Assembly (NCBI RefSeq): GCF_020169335.1
Contig: NZ_JAIEZN010000002.1
Span: 248,001 to 312,000, forward strand
Direction: 5' to 3'
DNA length: 64,000 nucleotides
Source: Devosia aquimaris
GTDB lineage: Bacteria; Pseudomonadota; Alphaproteobacteria; Rhizobiales; Devosiaceae
Shown here: piece after piece, positions 8,200-17,268 of the stretch
Layout of the letters: each line of letters opens with the position of its first letter
Position numbering within the stretch: position 1 is the stretch's first letter
Translations under genes and position numbers: made by a program
Notes under the pieces: model-generated
Databases searched by the model: none
Seen by the model: the letters and a program-made list of their open reading frames with translations, nothing else
What the model was told of the DNA's origin: nothing

Positions 8200-10026
8200 A
8201 TGAGACTAACAATCAAGGTGAAGCTAATCGCTGCATTCAGCGCGCTTGTGCTGTTGATGGCGGCCATCGGCCTGTTCGGGCTGTGGCAGATGCAGCAGAT
8301 CAACGGCAAGTCGTCCGAGATTGCGCAGAACTGGCTGCCCAGCGTTGACGTCGTCAACCGCCTCAACACCGTCACGTCCGACCTGCGCGTGGCCGAACTG
8401 CAGCATCTGACCCTGACCGACGATGCCGGCATGCGGACCTGGGCCGACAATATCTCTACCAGTATCGACAGCATTGCCGAACTGCGGGCCAAGTATGAGG
8501 CACTGATCTCGAGCACTGAAGAACAGGCTCTGTACGACCAGTTCGCCAGCGAGATGGATCGCTATCTGCAGCAGCATCAGCGCGGCTTTGCGCTGTCGTC
8601 CTCCAACCAGAACGAAGCGGCTCTGCAGGTCTACAATGGCGAAGCACTGCAGCTGTTCAACGACCTCTCGGCCAACCTGGCCAAGCTGGTTGAGCTCAAT
8701 ACAGCCGGCGCCGACAAGGCAAGCACCGAGGGTGATGAGCTCTACAGCCTGGCCACCACGCTGGTGATCACATCGCTGATCATTGCCACCATTGTTGCGG
8801 CCGCAGCAGCCCTCTGGATCATTGTCGGCATCAGCCGTGGCCTGAGCAGCATCAACCAGGTGGTCAGTGCCGTGGCCATCGGTGACCTCGATCAGCGCAT
8901 CGAAATCAAGAGCAATGACGAGATCAAGGACCTGGTCGACACCGTCAACACCATGACCGAGAACCTGCGCAACACCGCCTCGCTGGCCGACCAGATCGCC
9001 AGCGGCAACCTGACGGTGACGCCCAAGCCGCTGTCCGACAAGGACACGCTGGGCATTGCCCTGCTCCGCATGGTCGAAAAGCTGCGCGACGTCATCGCCG
9101 ACGCCATCGCTTCGGCAAACAATGTCTCGGCGGGCAGCCAGGAAATGTCGGCCACGGCCGAACAGCTCAGCCAGGGCGCGACCGAGCAGGCATCGTCCAC
9201 CGAAGAGGCATCCTCCTCGATGGAAGAAATGGCGGCCACCATCAAGCAGTCGGCTGACAATGCCAGCCAGACCGAAAAGATCGCCCGCCAGTCTGCGGCC
9301 GATGCCATTGCCTCGGGTGAAGCGGTCAACAACGCCGTCAGCGCCATGCAGACCATCGCCGAAAAGATCATGGTGGTGCAGGAAATCGCCCGCCAGACCG
9401 ATCTGCTTGCCCTCAACGCAGCGGTGGAAGCCGCCCGTGCCGGCGAGCATGGCCGCGGTTTCGCCGTGGTGGCCTCTGAGGTGCGCAAGCTGGCCGAACG
9501 CAGCCAGGCTGCGGCAGCGGAAATCTCCAACCTTTCTGGCACGACCGTGAAGGCTGCCCAGTCGGCCGGCGAAATGCTGGCCAAGCTGGTGCCCGATATC
9601 CAGCGCACCGCCGAACTGGTGGAAGAAATCTCGGCTGGCAGCCGCGAACAGAGCGCCGGTGCAGCCCAGATCAACACCGCCATCCAGCAGCTCGACAAGG
9701 TGACCCAGCAGAACACCTCGGCCGCCGAGGAAATGTCGGCGACCTCCGAAGAGCTGGCCAGCCAGGCCGAGCAGCTGCAGTCGGCAATCAGCTACTTCCG
9801 CATCGACTCCAATTCTGTCGCCCACGCCCAGTCGACCTCGACCAGCAGCAGCAAGAGCAAGGCGCGCAGCGCCGGCCTGCGGGACGCGGTGATGGCCAAG
9901 GCGCCCCATATGGCCCCTGCCAAGGCCGACTCGGGCAAGAAGACCAAGGGCGGCGGCTTTGAGCTGGACCTCGACGACGGCCACGACGAGCTCGACGGCG
10001 AGTTCAGCCGCCGCGGCGCAGCGTGA
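8200..10026 (+). CDS. Methyl-accepting chemotaxis protein, 608 aa (operon MCP 2)
   Basis: This is a transmembrane receptor with TM1 at about 10-28, a shorter four-helix-bundle-like periplasmic domain (about 30-185) and TM2 at about 186-208. Two consecutive HAMP-like segments follow (about 210-265, with [17 protein letters not shown], and about 265-305, with [17 protein letters not shown]). The signalling hairpin runs about 310-540. The start ATG has AAGAAAGA upstream. The signalling region matches MCP 1 almost residue for residue, while the sensor half is unrelated, so these receptors detect different cues but feed one CheA/CheW complex. The C-terminus again ends [20 protein letters not shown]. 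Confidence 0.93.
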   Translation: MRLTIKVKLIAAFSALVLLMAAIGLFGLWQMQQINGKSSEIAQNWLPSVDVVNRLNTVTSDLRVAELQHLTLTDDAGMRTWADNISTSIDSIAELRAKYEALISSTEEQALYDQFASEMDRYLQQHQRGFALSSSNQNEAALQVYNGEALQLFNDLSANLAKLVELNTAGADKASTEGDELYSLATTLVITSLIIATIVAAAAALWIIVGISRGLSSINQVVSAVAIGDLDQRIEIKSNDEIKDLVDTVNTMTENLRNTASLADQIASGNLTVTPKPLSDKDTLGIALLRMVEKLRDVIADAIASANNVSAGSQEMSATAEQLSQGATEQASSTEEASSSMEEMAATIKQSADNASQTEKIARQSAADAIASGEAVNNAVSAMQTIAEKIMVVQEIARQTDLLALNAAVEAARAGEHGRGFAVVASEVRKLAERSQAAAAEISNLSGTTVKAAQSAGEMLAKLVPDIQRTAELVEEISAGSREQSAGAAQINTAIQQLDKVTQQNTSAAEEMSATSEELASQAEQLQSAISYFRIDSNSVAHAQSTSTSSSKSKARSAGLRDAVMAKAPHMAPAKADSGKKTKGGGFELDLDDGHDELDGEFSRRGAA

Positions 10027-10035
10027 GGGCGGGGC

Positions 10036-10497
10036 ATGGCCGAGCAATCACAATACGTCACCCTGGGGGTCAGCGACGAGCTGTTCGCTGCCCCCGTTGA
10101 GAAGGTCCAGGAAATCCTGGACATGCGCCCCATCGCGCGCCTGCCCCAGGCGCCCGATACCCTGCTGGGCATGATCGACGTGCGCGGCCAGGGCATTCCC
10201 GTTGTCGACCTCAGGCTGGCGCTCGGCCTGCCTGAGGCGTCCGACACCGAGAACACCCGCATCATCGTGCTGACCCTGGCTGGTGCAGAGGGCGAACTCA
10301 AGATGGGCCTGCGCGCCGACCGCGTCTTCGAGGTCACCGTGCTCGACGAGGCCGAGCTTGATCCGCCACCTGCCGTCAGTGGCAGCTGGTCGGGGCGCTG
10401 CATCGCCGGCATCGGCCGGCGCAATGGCCGCTTCGTCACCGTGCTCGACCTCGAGCGTCTGCTCGGATCGGTCCAGCACCTGACCCAGGCCGCCTGA
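10036..10497 (+). CDS. cheW: Chemotaxis coupling protein CheW (copy 2)
   Basis: This 153-residue CheW domain has the motifs EKVQEILDMRPIARLPQAP, LLGMIDVRGQGIPVVDLR and IAGIGRRNGRFVTVLDLERLL. GAGGGCGGGG precedes the ATG closely and the gene follows MCP 2 by 9 bases. It is clearly diverged from the first CheW (no long tail and different surface loops), so the operon makes two non-equivalent couplers. Two CheWs can compete or alternate in receptor arrays. Which receptor each prefers cannot be read from sequence. Confidence 0.93.
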   Translation: MAEQSQYVTLGVSDELFAAPVEKVQEILDMRPIARLPQAPDTLLGMIDVRGQGIPVVDLRLALGLPEASDTENTRIIVLTLAGAEGELKMGLRADRVFEVTVLDEAELDPPPAVSGSWSGRCIAGIGRRNGRFVTVLDLERLLGSVQHLTQAA

Positions 10498-10503
10498 ACG
10501 TTC

Positions 10504-10526
10504 CGGCACGCGACTGTCGCGTGCCG
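10504..10526 (+). promoter_or_regulatory. 10-bp hairpin between cheW2 and cheR
   Basis: Bases 10504-10513 pair perfectly with 10517-10526 around a 3-base loop CTG. It lies between the cheW2 stop (10497) and the GGAG that serves the TTG start of cheR. No U-run follows, only a C/T-rich stretch, so it may be a partial attenuator or a processing site that lowers cheR and cheB expression relative to the upstream genes. Confidence 0.6.
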
Positions 10527-10546
10527 CCTCTTCCCGGAGTTAAGTT

Positions 10547-11428
10547 TTGTCCCTGCGTGCTCACGAAATCCAGACATACGCCTCCAGCGACGACGATCAT
10601 CTGTCCACACGCGACTTCAAGCGCATTGCCGACCTCATCGGCGCCGAGGTCGGGATCAAGCTGCCGCCCGGCAAGCGCCTGATGGTGGAAGGCCGCCTGC
10701 GCAAGCGTGTTCGGGCCCTGGGCCTGTCGGGCCTGGATGAATATGCCTCGCACCTGTTCGAACACGACGGCCTGGTTGCAGAGCGGGTTCATCTGATCAA
10801 CGCGGTGACCACCAACAAGACCGACTTCTTCCGCGAACCCGAGCATTTCGAGCTGCTGCAGCAGCGCCTGGTGCCCGAACTGCTGACGCTGCGCAGCCGC
10901 GAGCGCAACCCGCTGCTCAAGATCTGGAGCGCCGCCAGTTCAACAGGAGCCGAGGCCTATACCCTGGCCATGGTGCTGTCCGATCTGGCCGCCCAGCGCC
11001 AGGATTTCCGCTTTTCCATTCTGGGCACTGACATCTCGACCAATGTGCTCGAGCAGGCCGTGCGCGCGGTCTATCCCAGCGAGCAGATCGCGCCGGTGCC
11101 CGCCACCATGCAGCAGCGCTACCTGATGTTCGCGCGCCGCCCTGGCTTGCGTCCGGAAGTGCGCATCGTGCCCGAACTGCGCCGGTTGACCCGCTTCCAG
11201 CGCCTGAACCTGATGGATTCCAGCTATCCCTTCGATCAGGACGTTGACGTCATCTTCCTGCGCAACGTGCTGATCTATTTCGAAAAATCCGACCAGGAAA
11301 AGGTCATTCTGCGGCTGGTCAGCCATTTGCGCAGCGGCGGGTACCTGATCTTAGGACATTCCGAGTCAATGATCGGCACAAACGTGACGATGCGCCAGGT
11401 TGCTCCGGCGGTCTTCCAGAAGGTGTGA
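10547..11428 (+). CDS. cheR: Chemotaxis receptor methyltransferase CheR
   Basis: This 293-residue protein transfers methyl groups from S-adenosylmethionine to receptor glutamates. An N-terminal all-helical domain (about 20-75, from [20 protein letters not shown]) precedes the SAM-binding domain ([44 protein letters not shown]), and the beta-subdomain near residues 190-215 is present. The start is TTG, chosen because GGAG lies 7 bases upstream and the protein then begins at the expected distance before the N domain. The rare start and the preceding hairpin suggest low expression. Confidence 0.95.
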   Translation: MSLRAHEIQTYASSDDDHLSTRDFKRIADLIGAEVGIKLPPGKRLMVEGRLRKRVRALGLSGLDEYASHLFEHDGLVAERVHLINAVTTNKTDFFREPEHFELLQQRLVPELLTLRSRERNPLLKIWSAASSTGAEAYTLAMVLSDLAAQRQDFRFSILGTDISTNVLEQAVRAVYPSEQIAPVPATMQQRYLMFARRPGLRPEVRIVPELRRLTRFQRLNLMDSSYPFDQDVDVIFLRNVLIYFEKSDQEKVILRLVSHLRSGGYLILGHSESMIGTNVTMRQVAPAVFQKV

Positions 11429-11438
11429 GAACACAGCC

Positions 11439-12566
11439 ATGATGGTTTCCCGCAAGATCCGCGTGCTGATCGTGGATGACAGTGCCTCGGTGCGCATGAC
11501 GCTCAGCGAGATCATCGCTGGCGACCCCGACCTTGAAGTGATGGCCACGGCTGCCGATCCCTATGTCGCGGTCGAGCGCATTCGCCAGGAAGTGCCGGAC
11601 GTTATCTTCCTCGACATCGAACTGCCACGCATGGATGGGCTCACCTTCCTGCGCAAGATCATGAGCCAGCGCCCGATCCCGGTGGTCATCTGCTCAAGCC
11701 TTGCCGAGGCCGGTTCGGAGACGCTGATGCAGGCGCTTGAGGCGGGCGCAGTTGACGTGGTGGCCAAGCCGCGCGTCGACACCACCCAGTTCCTGCAGGA
11801 ATCGCGCATGCGCATCTGCGACGCCGCCAAGGCCGCCGCCCATGCCAAGTTCCGCGGCATGCAGAAAGCTGCGCCGCCGCCGATCAATGTCGAGGCCAAG
11901 CTGACCGCCGACGCGATCATTCCCCCGCTCTCGGCCACCCGCGCCGCCACCTTGCGCGCCAACATGCCCGAAACCGATCCGGTGGTCTGCATCGGCGCCT
12001 CCACCGGCGGCACCGAAGCCCTGCGCGACGTGCTCGAGCCACTGCCGGCCAATAGCCCGGCCATCATCATCGTCCAGCACATGCCCGAAAAATTCACCAA
12101 TGCCTTCGCCCGTCGCCTCAATGGACTTTGCGCCATCGAGGTCAAGGAGGCCGAGGATGGCGACGTCGTGCAGACCGGCCGCGCCCTCATTGCGCCGGGC
12201 AATCAGCACATGCTGCTGCGCCGCGCCGGCAGCCGCTACACCGTCAATATTGTCGACGGGCCCCATGTCTCGCGCCATCGCCCCTCGGTGGATGTGATGT
12301 TTCGCTCGGCCGCCCAGAATGCGGGACGCAATGCCATCGGCATCATCTTGACAGGCATGGGCGACGACGGCGCCCGTGGCCTGCTCGAGATGCGCCAGGC
12401 CGGCTGCCACACCATCGCCCAGGACGAAGACAGCTGCGTTGTGTTCGGCATGCCCAAGGAGGCCATCCAGCGCGGCGCCGCCGCCAAGGTCGTGCCGCTC
12501 AAGCGCGTTGCCGACGAGATTGAAGCCTTTGGCCAGCGGCCAAACCGCACCGGAGCCCCAGCATGA
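11439..12566 (+). CDS. cheB: Chemotaxis protein-glutamate methylesterase/deamidase CheB
   Basis: This 375-residue protein has a receiver domain (about 1-125; phosphoacceptor D59 in [11 protein letters not shown]) and a methylesterase domain (about 178-370). The catalytic triad is visible as S188 in [12 protein letters not shown]214 in IVQHMPEKF and D310 in GMGDDGARG. The ATG pair at 11439/11442 follows the cheR stop by 10 bases; an upstream in-frame ATG at 11400 lies inside cheR and is less likely. The gene's stop overlaps the next start (ATGA). With CheR it resets receptor methylation for adaptation. Confidence 0.95.
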   Translation: MMVSRKIRVLIVDDSASVRMTLSEIIAGDPDLEVMATAADPYVAVERIRQEVPDVIFLDIELPRMDGLTFLRKIMSQRPIPVVICSSLAEAGSETLMQALEAGAVDVVAKPRVDTTQFLQESRMRICDAAKAAAHAKFRGMQKAAPPPINVEAKLTADAIIPPLSATRAATLRANMPETDPVVCIGASTGGTEALRDVLEPLPANSPAIIIVQHMPEKFTNAFARRLNGLCAIEVKEAEDGDVVQTGRALIAPGNQHMLLRRAGSRYTVNIVDGPHVSRHRPSVDVMFRSAAQNAGRNAIGIILTGMGDDGARGLLEMRQAGCHTIAQDEDSCVVFGMPKEAIQRGAAAKVVPLKRVADEIEAFGQRPNRTGAPA

Positions 12567-14311
12567 CGGCCACCGCCCTGGCAGCAGCCACCGCGCACCC
12601 CCGGGCCGAGACCCTGCACGGCCTCGCCCAGGCCCTGGCCGGCCCGCGCGAACAGATAGAATCCACCTTCTTGGACGTCGGCGCAGGCCTGGCCGAAGGC
12701 GCTGACATTCTCAACCGCGTGACCCGCGCCTTCGAGGCGCTGCCCGCCCAGCTGCAGTCGCCCGACATGGCCGAAGCCTCTGCCCGCCTGGCCGAAGTCG
12801 GCGCGCAGGCCCAGGCCATGGCCGAACTGTTTGCCAATGAGCAGGCCGACCTCGCCCGGCTGCACGCCGTGGTGGCCGCCGCCGCCCATCCGATTGCCGA
12901 CCTGCGCCGGGCGGTCAAGATGATGAACATCGTCGCCATCAACGCCCGCGTCGTGGCCGCCGGAATCGCCGTGCGCGGCGACGATTTCGAGGTCTTTACC
13001 ACCGACATCGCCCAGCTCTCCGAAAGCGCTGCCAGCACCATCCAGGCGTTTACCCAGGTCTATGAGCGGCTGACCATCGAGGTTGCACAGGCCGCCCAGC
13101 AGCGCGGCCAGTTTGAAAACGCCCATGCCGATACCCTGGCAGCCCTGGCGCAGAGCATGCAGCAGGCGCTCGACGCCCTGGCCAGCCAGCGCGCCGTTGC
13201 CGTCAACAGCGCATCGGAAACCAGCCGCATCACCCGACAGATTGCCGACCGGATCGGCAACGCGGTGATGGCCCTGCAGGTGGGGGATTCCACGCGCCAG
13301 CGCATCGAACACGTCGAAAGTGGCATCGATGCCCTGTGTGGCCTGCTGCGCGATGCTGAAATGGGCGCCGACGACCAGTCCGTCGCCATCACCGCCATGG
13401 GTGGACTGCAGGCCAAGCAGCTGGACGCCGCCGCCGATGCCTTCGAGCAGGACGTGGCCGATGCCGCCGCGGCCCTGACCGACCTGGCCGCCGATGCCAG
13501 CGGCATCGTGCGCCGCAGCCGGGAAACCTATGGCCATGACGATGGCGGCGAATCCGCCTTGGCGACGCTGAGCCGGGCTGTCAGTGCGGCCGCCCGCGTG
13601 CTGCATGATTGTGAAGCCGAACGCGGCAAGCTCGAACAGGTTGCCTCTGCCGTGCTCAGCACGGTCGGAGTTCTGCTCGGTCATGTTGAGGCCGTGCAGG
13701 AAATCGAGGCCAATATGCGCCTGGTGAGCCTGAATGCGGCAGTCAAATGCGCCCAGCTCGGCCCGCGCGGCGCCGCCCTCAATGTGATTGCCCGGCAATT
13801 GCGCGAACTCACCGGCGAAACCGTCACCGCCGCCGAGGGCGCCATGCAGGGCCTGCACGAAGCCGGCGGGCTGGCGCGCGCCTTTGGCGAGGCCGCCAGC
13901 GGCGACACCACCAGCCGCATCGGCCGCCTTGAGCACGATGCAACAGCCTCACTGCTGCTGCTTCAGGGCGTCGAAACCGCCTTGGCCGAGGCACTGGGCG
14001 GCCTGGAACGCGACGTGCCCCGCGTGCGGGCACTGCTGGAAGATGCGGCGGGACGCTTCACCACCCAGGCGATGATCTCCGACGGCATGCGCAGCCTGCG
14101 CGAAGAACTCGATGCGCTTTGCCCCGGGGTCGATATTGATGCACCCAATGCCGCTTTGGCCCAGCTGATCACCGAGCACAGCCGCCGCTACACCATGGAC
14201 GGCGAACGGCGCATCCATGAACAGATGTTTGGTACGAGCCTGTCCATCGCCGCCCCGGCGCCTGCCCCGGCCACCGACACAGCGTCGGACGATCTCGACA
14301 TCTTCTTCTGA
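12563..14311 (+). CDS. Soluble MCP-related protein of unknown role, last gene of the che operon
   Basis: I do not recognise a named family. The 582-residue product is almost entirely helical, very rich in Ala, Leu and Glu, and has no membrane segment. Two segments resemble the hairpin tip of MCPs: one at about 118-150 ([15 protein letters not shown] then [15 protein letters not shown]) and one at about 383-420 ([16 protein letters not shown] then [14 protein letters not shown]). Compare [14 protein letters not shown] and [13 protein letters not shown] in the true MCPs here. After an Ala/Pro linker the protein ends DDLDIFF, an acidic-hydrophobic tail that recalls CheY-binding tails such as that of CheZ. 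It is coupled to cheB by ATGA. An adaptor, a soluble receptor or a CheY-P phosphatase are all possible; the function is not established. Confidence 0.8.
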   Translation: MTATALAAATAHPRAETLHGLAQALAGPREQIESTFLDVGAGLAEGADILNRVTRAFEALPAQLQSPDMAEASARLAEVGAQAQAMAELFANEQADLARLHAVVAAAAHPIADLRRAVKMMNIVAINARVVAAGIAVRGDDFEVFTTDIAQLSESAASTIQAFTQVYERLTIEVAQAAQQRGQFENAHADTLAALAQSMQQALDALASQRAVAVNSASETSRITRQIADRIGNAVMALQVGDSTRQRIEHVESGIDALCGLLRDAEMGADDQSVAITAMGGLQAKQLDAAADAFEQDVADAAAALTDLAADASGIVRRSRETYGHDDGGESALATLSRAVSAAARVLHDCEAERGKLEQVASAVLSTVGVLLGHVEAVQEIEANMRLVSLNAAVKCAQLGPRGAALNVIARQLRELTGETVTAAEGAMQGLHEAGGLARAFGEAASGDTTSRIGRLEHDATASLLLLQGVETALAEALGGLERDVPRVRALLEDAAGRFTTQAMISDGMRSLREELDALCPGVDIDAPNAALAQLITEHSRRYTMDGERRIHEQMFGTSLSIAAPAPAPATDTASDDLDIFF

Positions 14312-14319
14312 TCATTCCA

Positions 14320-14342
14320 GGCATGCGGGCCTTCCGCATGCC
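14320..14342 (+). terminator. Hairpin after the chemotaxis operon
   Basis: A perfect 9-bp stem (14320-14328 with 14334-14342, 5-base loop) begins 9 bases after the last che-operon stop. There is no following T-run, so termination strength is uncertain. Its position makes it the likely operon end or 3' stabiliser. Confidence 0.5.
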
Positions 14343-14431
14343 ATGTACGGGCGCAAGTCTCGAACGCACCAGTCCTGACTGCCCCATCCAGGCAGTTTTG
14401 GCAGACCTTGTGACGGCTGTGGGAAAGGAAC

Positions 14432-14521
14432 TGGCGGAGAGAGAGGGATTCGAACCCCCGATGGAGTTGCCCCCATGCCGCATTTCGAGTGCGGTGCATT
14501 CGACCACTCTGCCATCTCTCC
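14432..14521 (-). tRNA. tRNA-Ser (anticodon CGA)
   Basis: Read on the minus strand, the 90-base gene starts GGAGAGATGGC and ends TCTCTCC-G-CCA, giving a 7-bp acceptor stem, discriminator G and an encoded CCA. The D arm is GCAGAGTGGTCGAATGC. The anticodon arm is CCGCA-CTCGAAA-TGCGG with anticodon CGA, which reads UCG serine codons. A long variable arm follows, as class II serine tRNAs require, and then the T arm with GGTTCGAATCC. It stands alone between the che operon and the metallo-hydrolase gene. No integrated element adjoins it. Confidence 0.97.
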
Positions 14522-14776
14522 GCGAGATCGGTGAACCATCCCAAAGGGATCGTCGGTCGATACGGGGCGGCTTATGGCATAGCTCAACACCGCCTGCAAC
14601 TCCCCTGATGGGGTTTGCTGCAGCTTTGCGACAGCGGCCCGACGCGATCACGCGCCAGGTCTCATGATGGAGCGCGACCCGCCAGGCCAACCTGGTCACA
14701 AAATCGTGGGTGCGCGAACCGACACGTTCCGCGTTACGTATAGGGTGCGCACGCCCATCGATACGAGGAATACGAT

Positions 14777-15550
14777 ATGACCAACCGTCGCACGATAGTC
14801 GCCGGCATGGCAGCGCTTCCCCTGCTGTCGCTCTCGACTGGTTTTCTGACGCCGCTGCTGGCGGCCACGCCGGCCCTGGATGGCGATGCCATCTCAACGC
14901 CCGAAGGGGATATTGTCATTCACCCGGTCGACCACGCCAGCCTGCTCATCGGCTTTGGCGATCAGGTGATCTATGTCGACCCCGTCGGCGGCGCGGACCG
15001 CTACAAGGACCTGCCCGCCCCTACCGCCATCCTGATCACCCACGGCCATGGCGACCATTTCGACGTGCCCACGCTTGAGGCCATCGCCGGCACCGCCCCG
15101 ATCATCACCAATGCCGACGTCTTCGGCAAACTGCCCGAGGCACTCAAGGCCCAGGCAACAGCCCTGGCCAATGGCGAGGACGGCATGCTCAATGCCATCG
15201 CCGTCAGCGCCGTGTCTGCCCACAACACCACGCCGGACCGCATGAACTATCACCCGGTGGGTGTCGGCAATGGCTATGTGATCAGCCTGGGCGGCAGAAA
15301 AGTCTATGTTGCCGGCGATACCGAGCCTACGCCCGAAATGCTGGCCATGACCGATATCGCAGTGGCCTTCCTGCCCATGAACCTGCCCTACACCATGACA
15401 CCCGAACAGGCGGCCGAGGCGATCAACACCTTCAAGCCCGCCATCGTCTATCCCTATCACTATGGGGAAAGCGACCTGACGGTGCTGCAGCCGGCGCTCG
15501 CCGAAGGCATCGATCTGCGCCTGCGCAACTGGTATCCCAACGGCGCCTGA
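14777..15550 (+). CDS. Exported metallo-beta-lactamase-fold hydrolase
   Basis: The 257-residue product begins MTNRRTIVAGMAALPLLSLS, a twin-arginine-like or ordinary export signal ending near residue 30. The mature part is an MBL fold close to the UPF0173/L-ascorbate-6-phosphate lactonase-like group. The zinc motif HGHGDH runs H89-x-H91-x-D93-H94, a bridging Asp lies in VAGDTEPT, and a late His lies in YPYHYGESD. GAGGA sits 8 bases before the ATG. It is monocistronic, between tRNA-Ser (opposite strand) and the rplU promoter region. The substrate is unknown. Export before folding via Tat would suit a metalloenzyme (inference). Confidence 0.85.
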   Translation: MTNRRTIVAGMAALPLLSLSTGFLTPLLAATPALDGDAISTPEGDIVIHPVDHASLLIGFGDQVIYVDPVGGADRYKDLPAPTAILITHGHGDHFDVPTLEAIAGTAPIITNADVFGKLPEALKAQATALANGEDGMLNAIAVSAVSAHNTTPDRMNYHPVGVGNGYVISLGGRKVYVAGDTEPTPEMLAMTDIAVAFLPMNLPYTMTPEQAAEAINTFKPAIVYPYHYGESDLTVLQPALAEGIDLRLRNWYPNGA

Positions 15551-15564
15551 TCGTCCGCAGGCGC

Positions 15565-15593
15565 TTGACTCTTTGGGCATTTGCCCCGATAAG
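15565..15593 (+). promoter_or_regulatory. Candidate sigma-70-type promoter for rplU-rpmA
   Basis: TTGACT (15565-15570) and GATAAG (15588-15593) are separated by exactly 17 bases. The -35 matches 5 of 6 consensus bases and the -10 matches 4 of 6, which is good for this high-GC genome. It would leave a leader of about 175 bases before rplU. Confidence 0.5.
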
Positions 15594-15746
15594 CCGCATC
15601 GGAATTGCGCGCTGGCTTGTCTGGCGCGCTTCCTTTGTTTGAAAACGCTGTTCGAGGCTGCCCGCCGGTTTGATCGCCGGCACGCATGTCAGTAGACCGC
15701 AGGATCTGGGCTTAACCTGCGGCGCCACAGAGCGCGACACAATGGG

Positions 15747-15769
15747 ACCGGGCGTTTGACGCTCCCGGT
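15747..15769 (+). promoter_or_regulatory. Hairpin over the ribosome-binding region of rplU
   Basis: ACCGGG (15747-15752) pairs with CCCGGT (15764-15769), and inner GCGT/ACGC bases can extend it. The hairpin ends 6 bases before the rplU ATG and occupies the place where a Shine-Dalgarno sequence should be; none is seen. An autoregulatory ribosomal-protein leader is plausible. Confidence 0.45.
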
Positions 15770-15775
15770 TATGCT

Positions 15776-16333
15776 ATGACTTTTGCCGTGATCAAAACCG
15801 GTGGCAAGCAGTACAAGGTTGCCGCCAACGACGTTCTCAAGATCGAAAAGCTCGATGCCGAAGCCGGCACCATCGTGACCTTTGACCAGGTTCTGATGGT
15901 TGGCGACGAAGTCGGCGCCCCGCTGATCGAAGGCGCGCTTGTCGCTGCCGAACTGCTTGAGACCAAGAAGCAGAAGACGGTCATCATCTTCAAGAAGAAC
16001 CGTCGCCACAATTACCGTCGCCGTAACGGCCACCGCCAGCTGCTGTCGACCGTGCGCATCACCGAAATCCTGACCGGCGGCGCCAAGCCGACGATCAAGG
16101 CTGCCGGTGCAACGGCCCCGGCCGCTGCTGCAGTGTCCACCAAGCCTGCCAAGGCCCGCGCCGCCGCCAAGGCTGCCGCTGCGACCGAAGCCACCGAGGC
16201 CAAGGCCCCGGCAAAGAAGGCTCCGGCCAAGAAGGCTGCGCCCAAGGCCGCTGCAACCGAAGAGACCGCCGCTGAAAAGCCGGCGAAGAAGGCCCCGGCC
16301 AAGAAGGCCGCACCCAAGGCCGACAAGGAATAA
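15776..16333 (+). CDS. rplU: 50S ribosomal protein L21 with long Ala/Lys/Pro tail
   Basis: Residues 1 to about 103 are a complete L21 ([34 protein letters not shown]), which binds 23S rRNA. The usual length is about 100-105 residues. Here another 80 or so residues follow, made of Ala, Lys, Pro and Glu and including two copies of a 15-residue [17 protein letters not shown] unit, resembling the tail of histone H1. Extensions of this kind occur on L21 in some Hyphomicrobiales. The tail is probably disordered and basic. rpmA follows after 11 bases. No clear Shine-Dalgarno sequence precedes the ATG. Confidence 0.95.
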   Translation: MTFAVIKTGGKQYKVAANDVLKIEKLDAEAGTIVTFDQVLMVGDEVGAPLIEGALVAAELLETKKQKTVIIFKKNRRHNYRRRNGHRQLLSTVRITEILTGGAKPTIKAAGATAPAAAAVSTKPAKARAAAKAAAATEATEAKAPAKKAPAKKAAPKAAATEETAAEKPAKKAPAKKAAPKADKE

Positions 16334-16344
16334 GGAGCTAGACC

Positions 16345-16611
16345 ATGGCACACAAAAAAGCAGGCGGTTCATCCCGCAACGGTCGTGATACCGCTGGCCG
16401 TCGTCTCGGCGTGAAGAAGTTTGGTGGCGAAGCCGTGATCGCCGGCAACATCATCATCCGCCAGCGTGGCACCAAGTGGCACCCCGGCACCGGCGTCGGC
16501 CTGGGCAAGGATCACACCATCTATGCACTGGTGGACGGCAATGTGTCGTTCCGCACCCGCGCCAACTCGCAAGTGTTTGTCTCCGTCGACCCGGCGAAGG
16601 CCGCCGAATAA
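16345..16611 (+). CDS. rpmA: 50S ribosomal protein L27
   Basis: This 88-residue protein ([20 protein letters not shown] start, [23 protein letters not shown] core) is typical of L27, whose N-terminal tail reaches the peptidyl-transferase centre. AGGAG lies 9 bases before the ATG. There is no N-terminal extension to be cleaved, unlike in Firmicutes. It is co-transcribed with rplU, and a strong terminator follows at 16678. Confidence 0.98.
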   Translation: MAHKKAGGSSRNGRDTAGRRLGVKKFGGEAVIAGNIIIRQRGTKWHPGTGVGLGKDHTIYALVDGNVSFRTRANSQVFVSVDPAKAAE

Positions 16612-16677
16612 CCCGGCCGGTCCGTCGAACCAGCCGGTGACCAGTTCCCCGGCTCGCGTTCGCAGACAGCGACATTG

Positions 16678-16715
16678 AAAAGGGGAACCGGTTCGCCGGT
16701 TCCCCTTTTCGTTTT
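16678..16715 (+). terminator. Rho-independent terminator of rplU-rpmA
   Basis: A perfect 14-bp stem (16678-16691 with 16696-16709) is closed by the stable tetraloop TTCG and followed by CGTTTT. It ends about 20 bases before the first GNAT gene, so the GNAT-obgE genes depend on read-through or on their own promoter. Confidence 0.92.
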
Positions 16716-16734
16716 GGCACAGCAGAGCAGCAGC

Positions 16735-17268
16735 ATGGACAGCCTTTCCTATCGCCTCCCCGCGTCGATCACCACCGATCGCCTGGTGCTGGACACGCCT
16801 GCGCTCGCGCATGTGCCCGAAATGGCCATCCAGGCCAACAACCGGGCCATCTTCGAGGTTCTTGCCCGCCTGCCGCATCCCTATGCGGAGAGCGACGGCC
16901 GTTTCTTCGTCGAGACCATCGCGCGCGGCGAAAGCGAATTTGCCTGGTCCATCCTGCATCAGGACCGCTGGATCGGCGTCATCAGCCTGATCGGCGTTGA
17001 TCTCAAGGACAGCCCCGTTCCCGAGATCGGCTATTGGCTGGGCCAGCCCCACTGGGGCCAGGGCTACGGCACCGAGGCGGCGCGAGCCGTCGTCGCCGCA
17101 GCGCGCGATGCCGGCCTGCCTGCCCTGCGGGCCACGGCGCTGACCAGCAATATGGCCTCGCGCCATGTGCTGGCCAAGGCCGGTTTCGTCGAGACCCACC
17201 AGGGTCTGGGCCAGCGCGGCAATACCCTGGGTAAGCCCACAACCTATATGCAGATCGAGTTGAGCTGA
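16735..17268 (+). CDS. GNAT N-acetyltransferase, RimJ/RimL type (1 of 3)
   Basis: The 177-residue protein is one GNAT domain. It opens with TDRLVLDTPALAHVPEM and has the acetyl-CoA loop around WLGQPHWGQGYGTEAARAVV (about 100-118) and the late motif NMASRHVLAKAGFVE. Relatives acetylate protein N-termini, such as those of ribosomal proteins, or small metabolites. The ATG at 16735 is preferred because an upstream in-frame TTG (16675) lies within the terminator. It overlaps the next GNAT gene by one base (TGATG). Its place between rpmA and obgE suggests a ribosome-related substrate (inference). Confidence 0.88.
   Translation: MDSLSYRLPASITTDRLVLDTPALAHVPEMAIQANNRAIFEVLARLPHPYAESDGRFFVETIARGESEFAWSILHQDRWIGVISLIGVDLKDSPVPEIGYWLGQPHWGQGYGTEAARAVVAAARDAGLPALRATALTSNMASRHVLAKAGFVETHQGLGQRGNTLGKPTTYMQIELS

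Noticed and set aside
6492..8516. Minus-strand open frame of over 670 codons opposite the MCPs
   Set aside because: Same GC-bias effect; the plus strand encodes unmistakable MCP sequence throughout.
14432..14521. tRNA-Ser as an integration site for a mobile element
   Set aside because: No integrase with phage features adjoins it, no repeated 3' tRNA end was seen, and flanking genes are ordinary.
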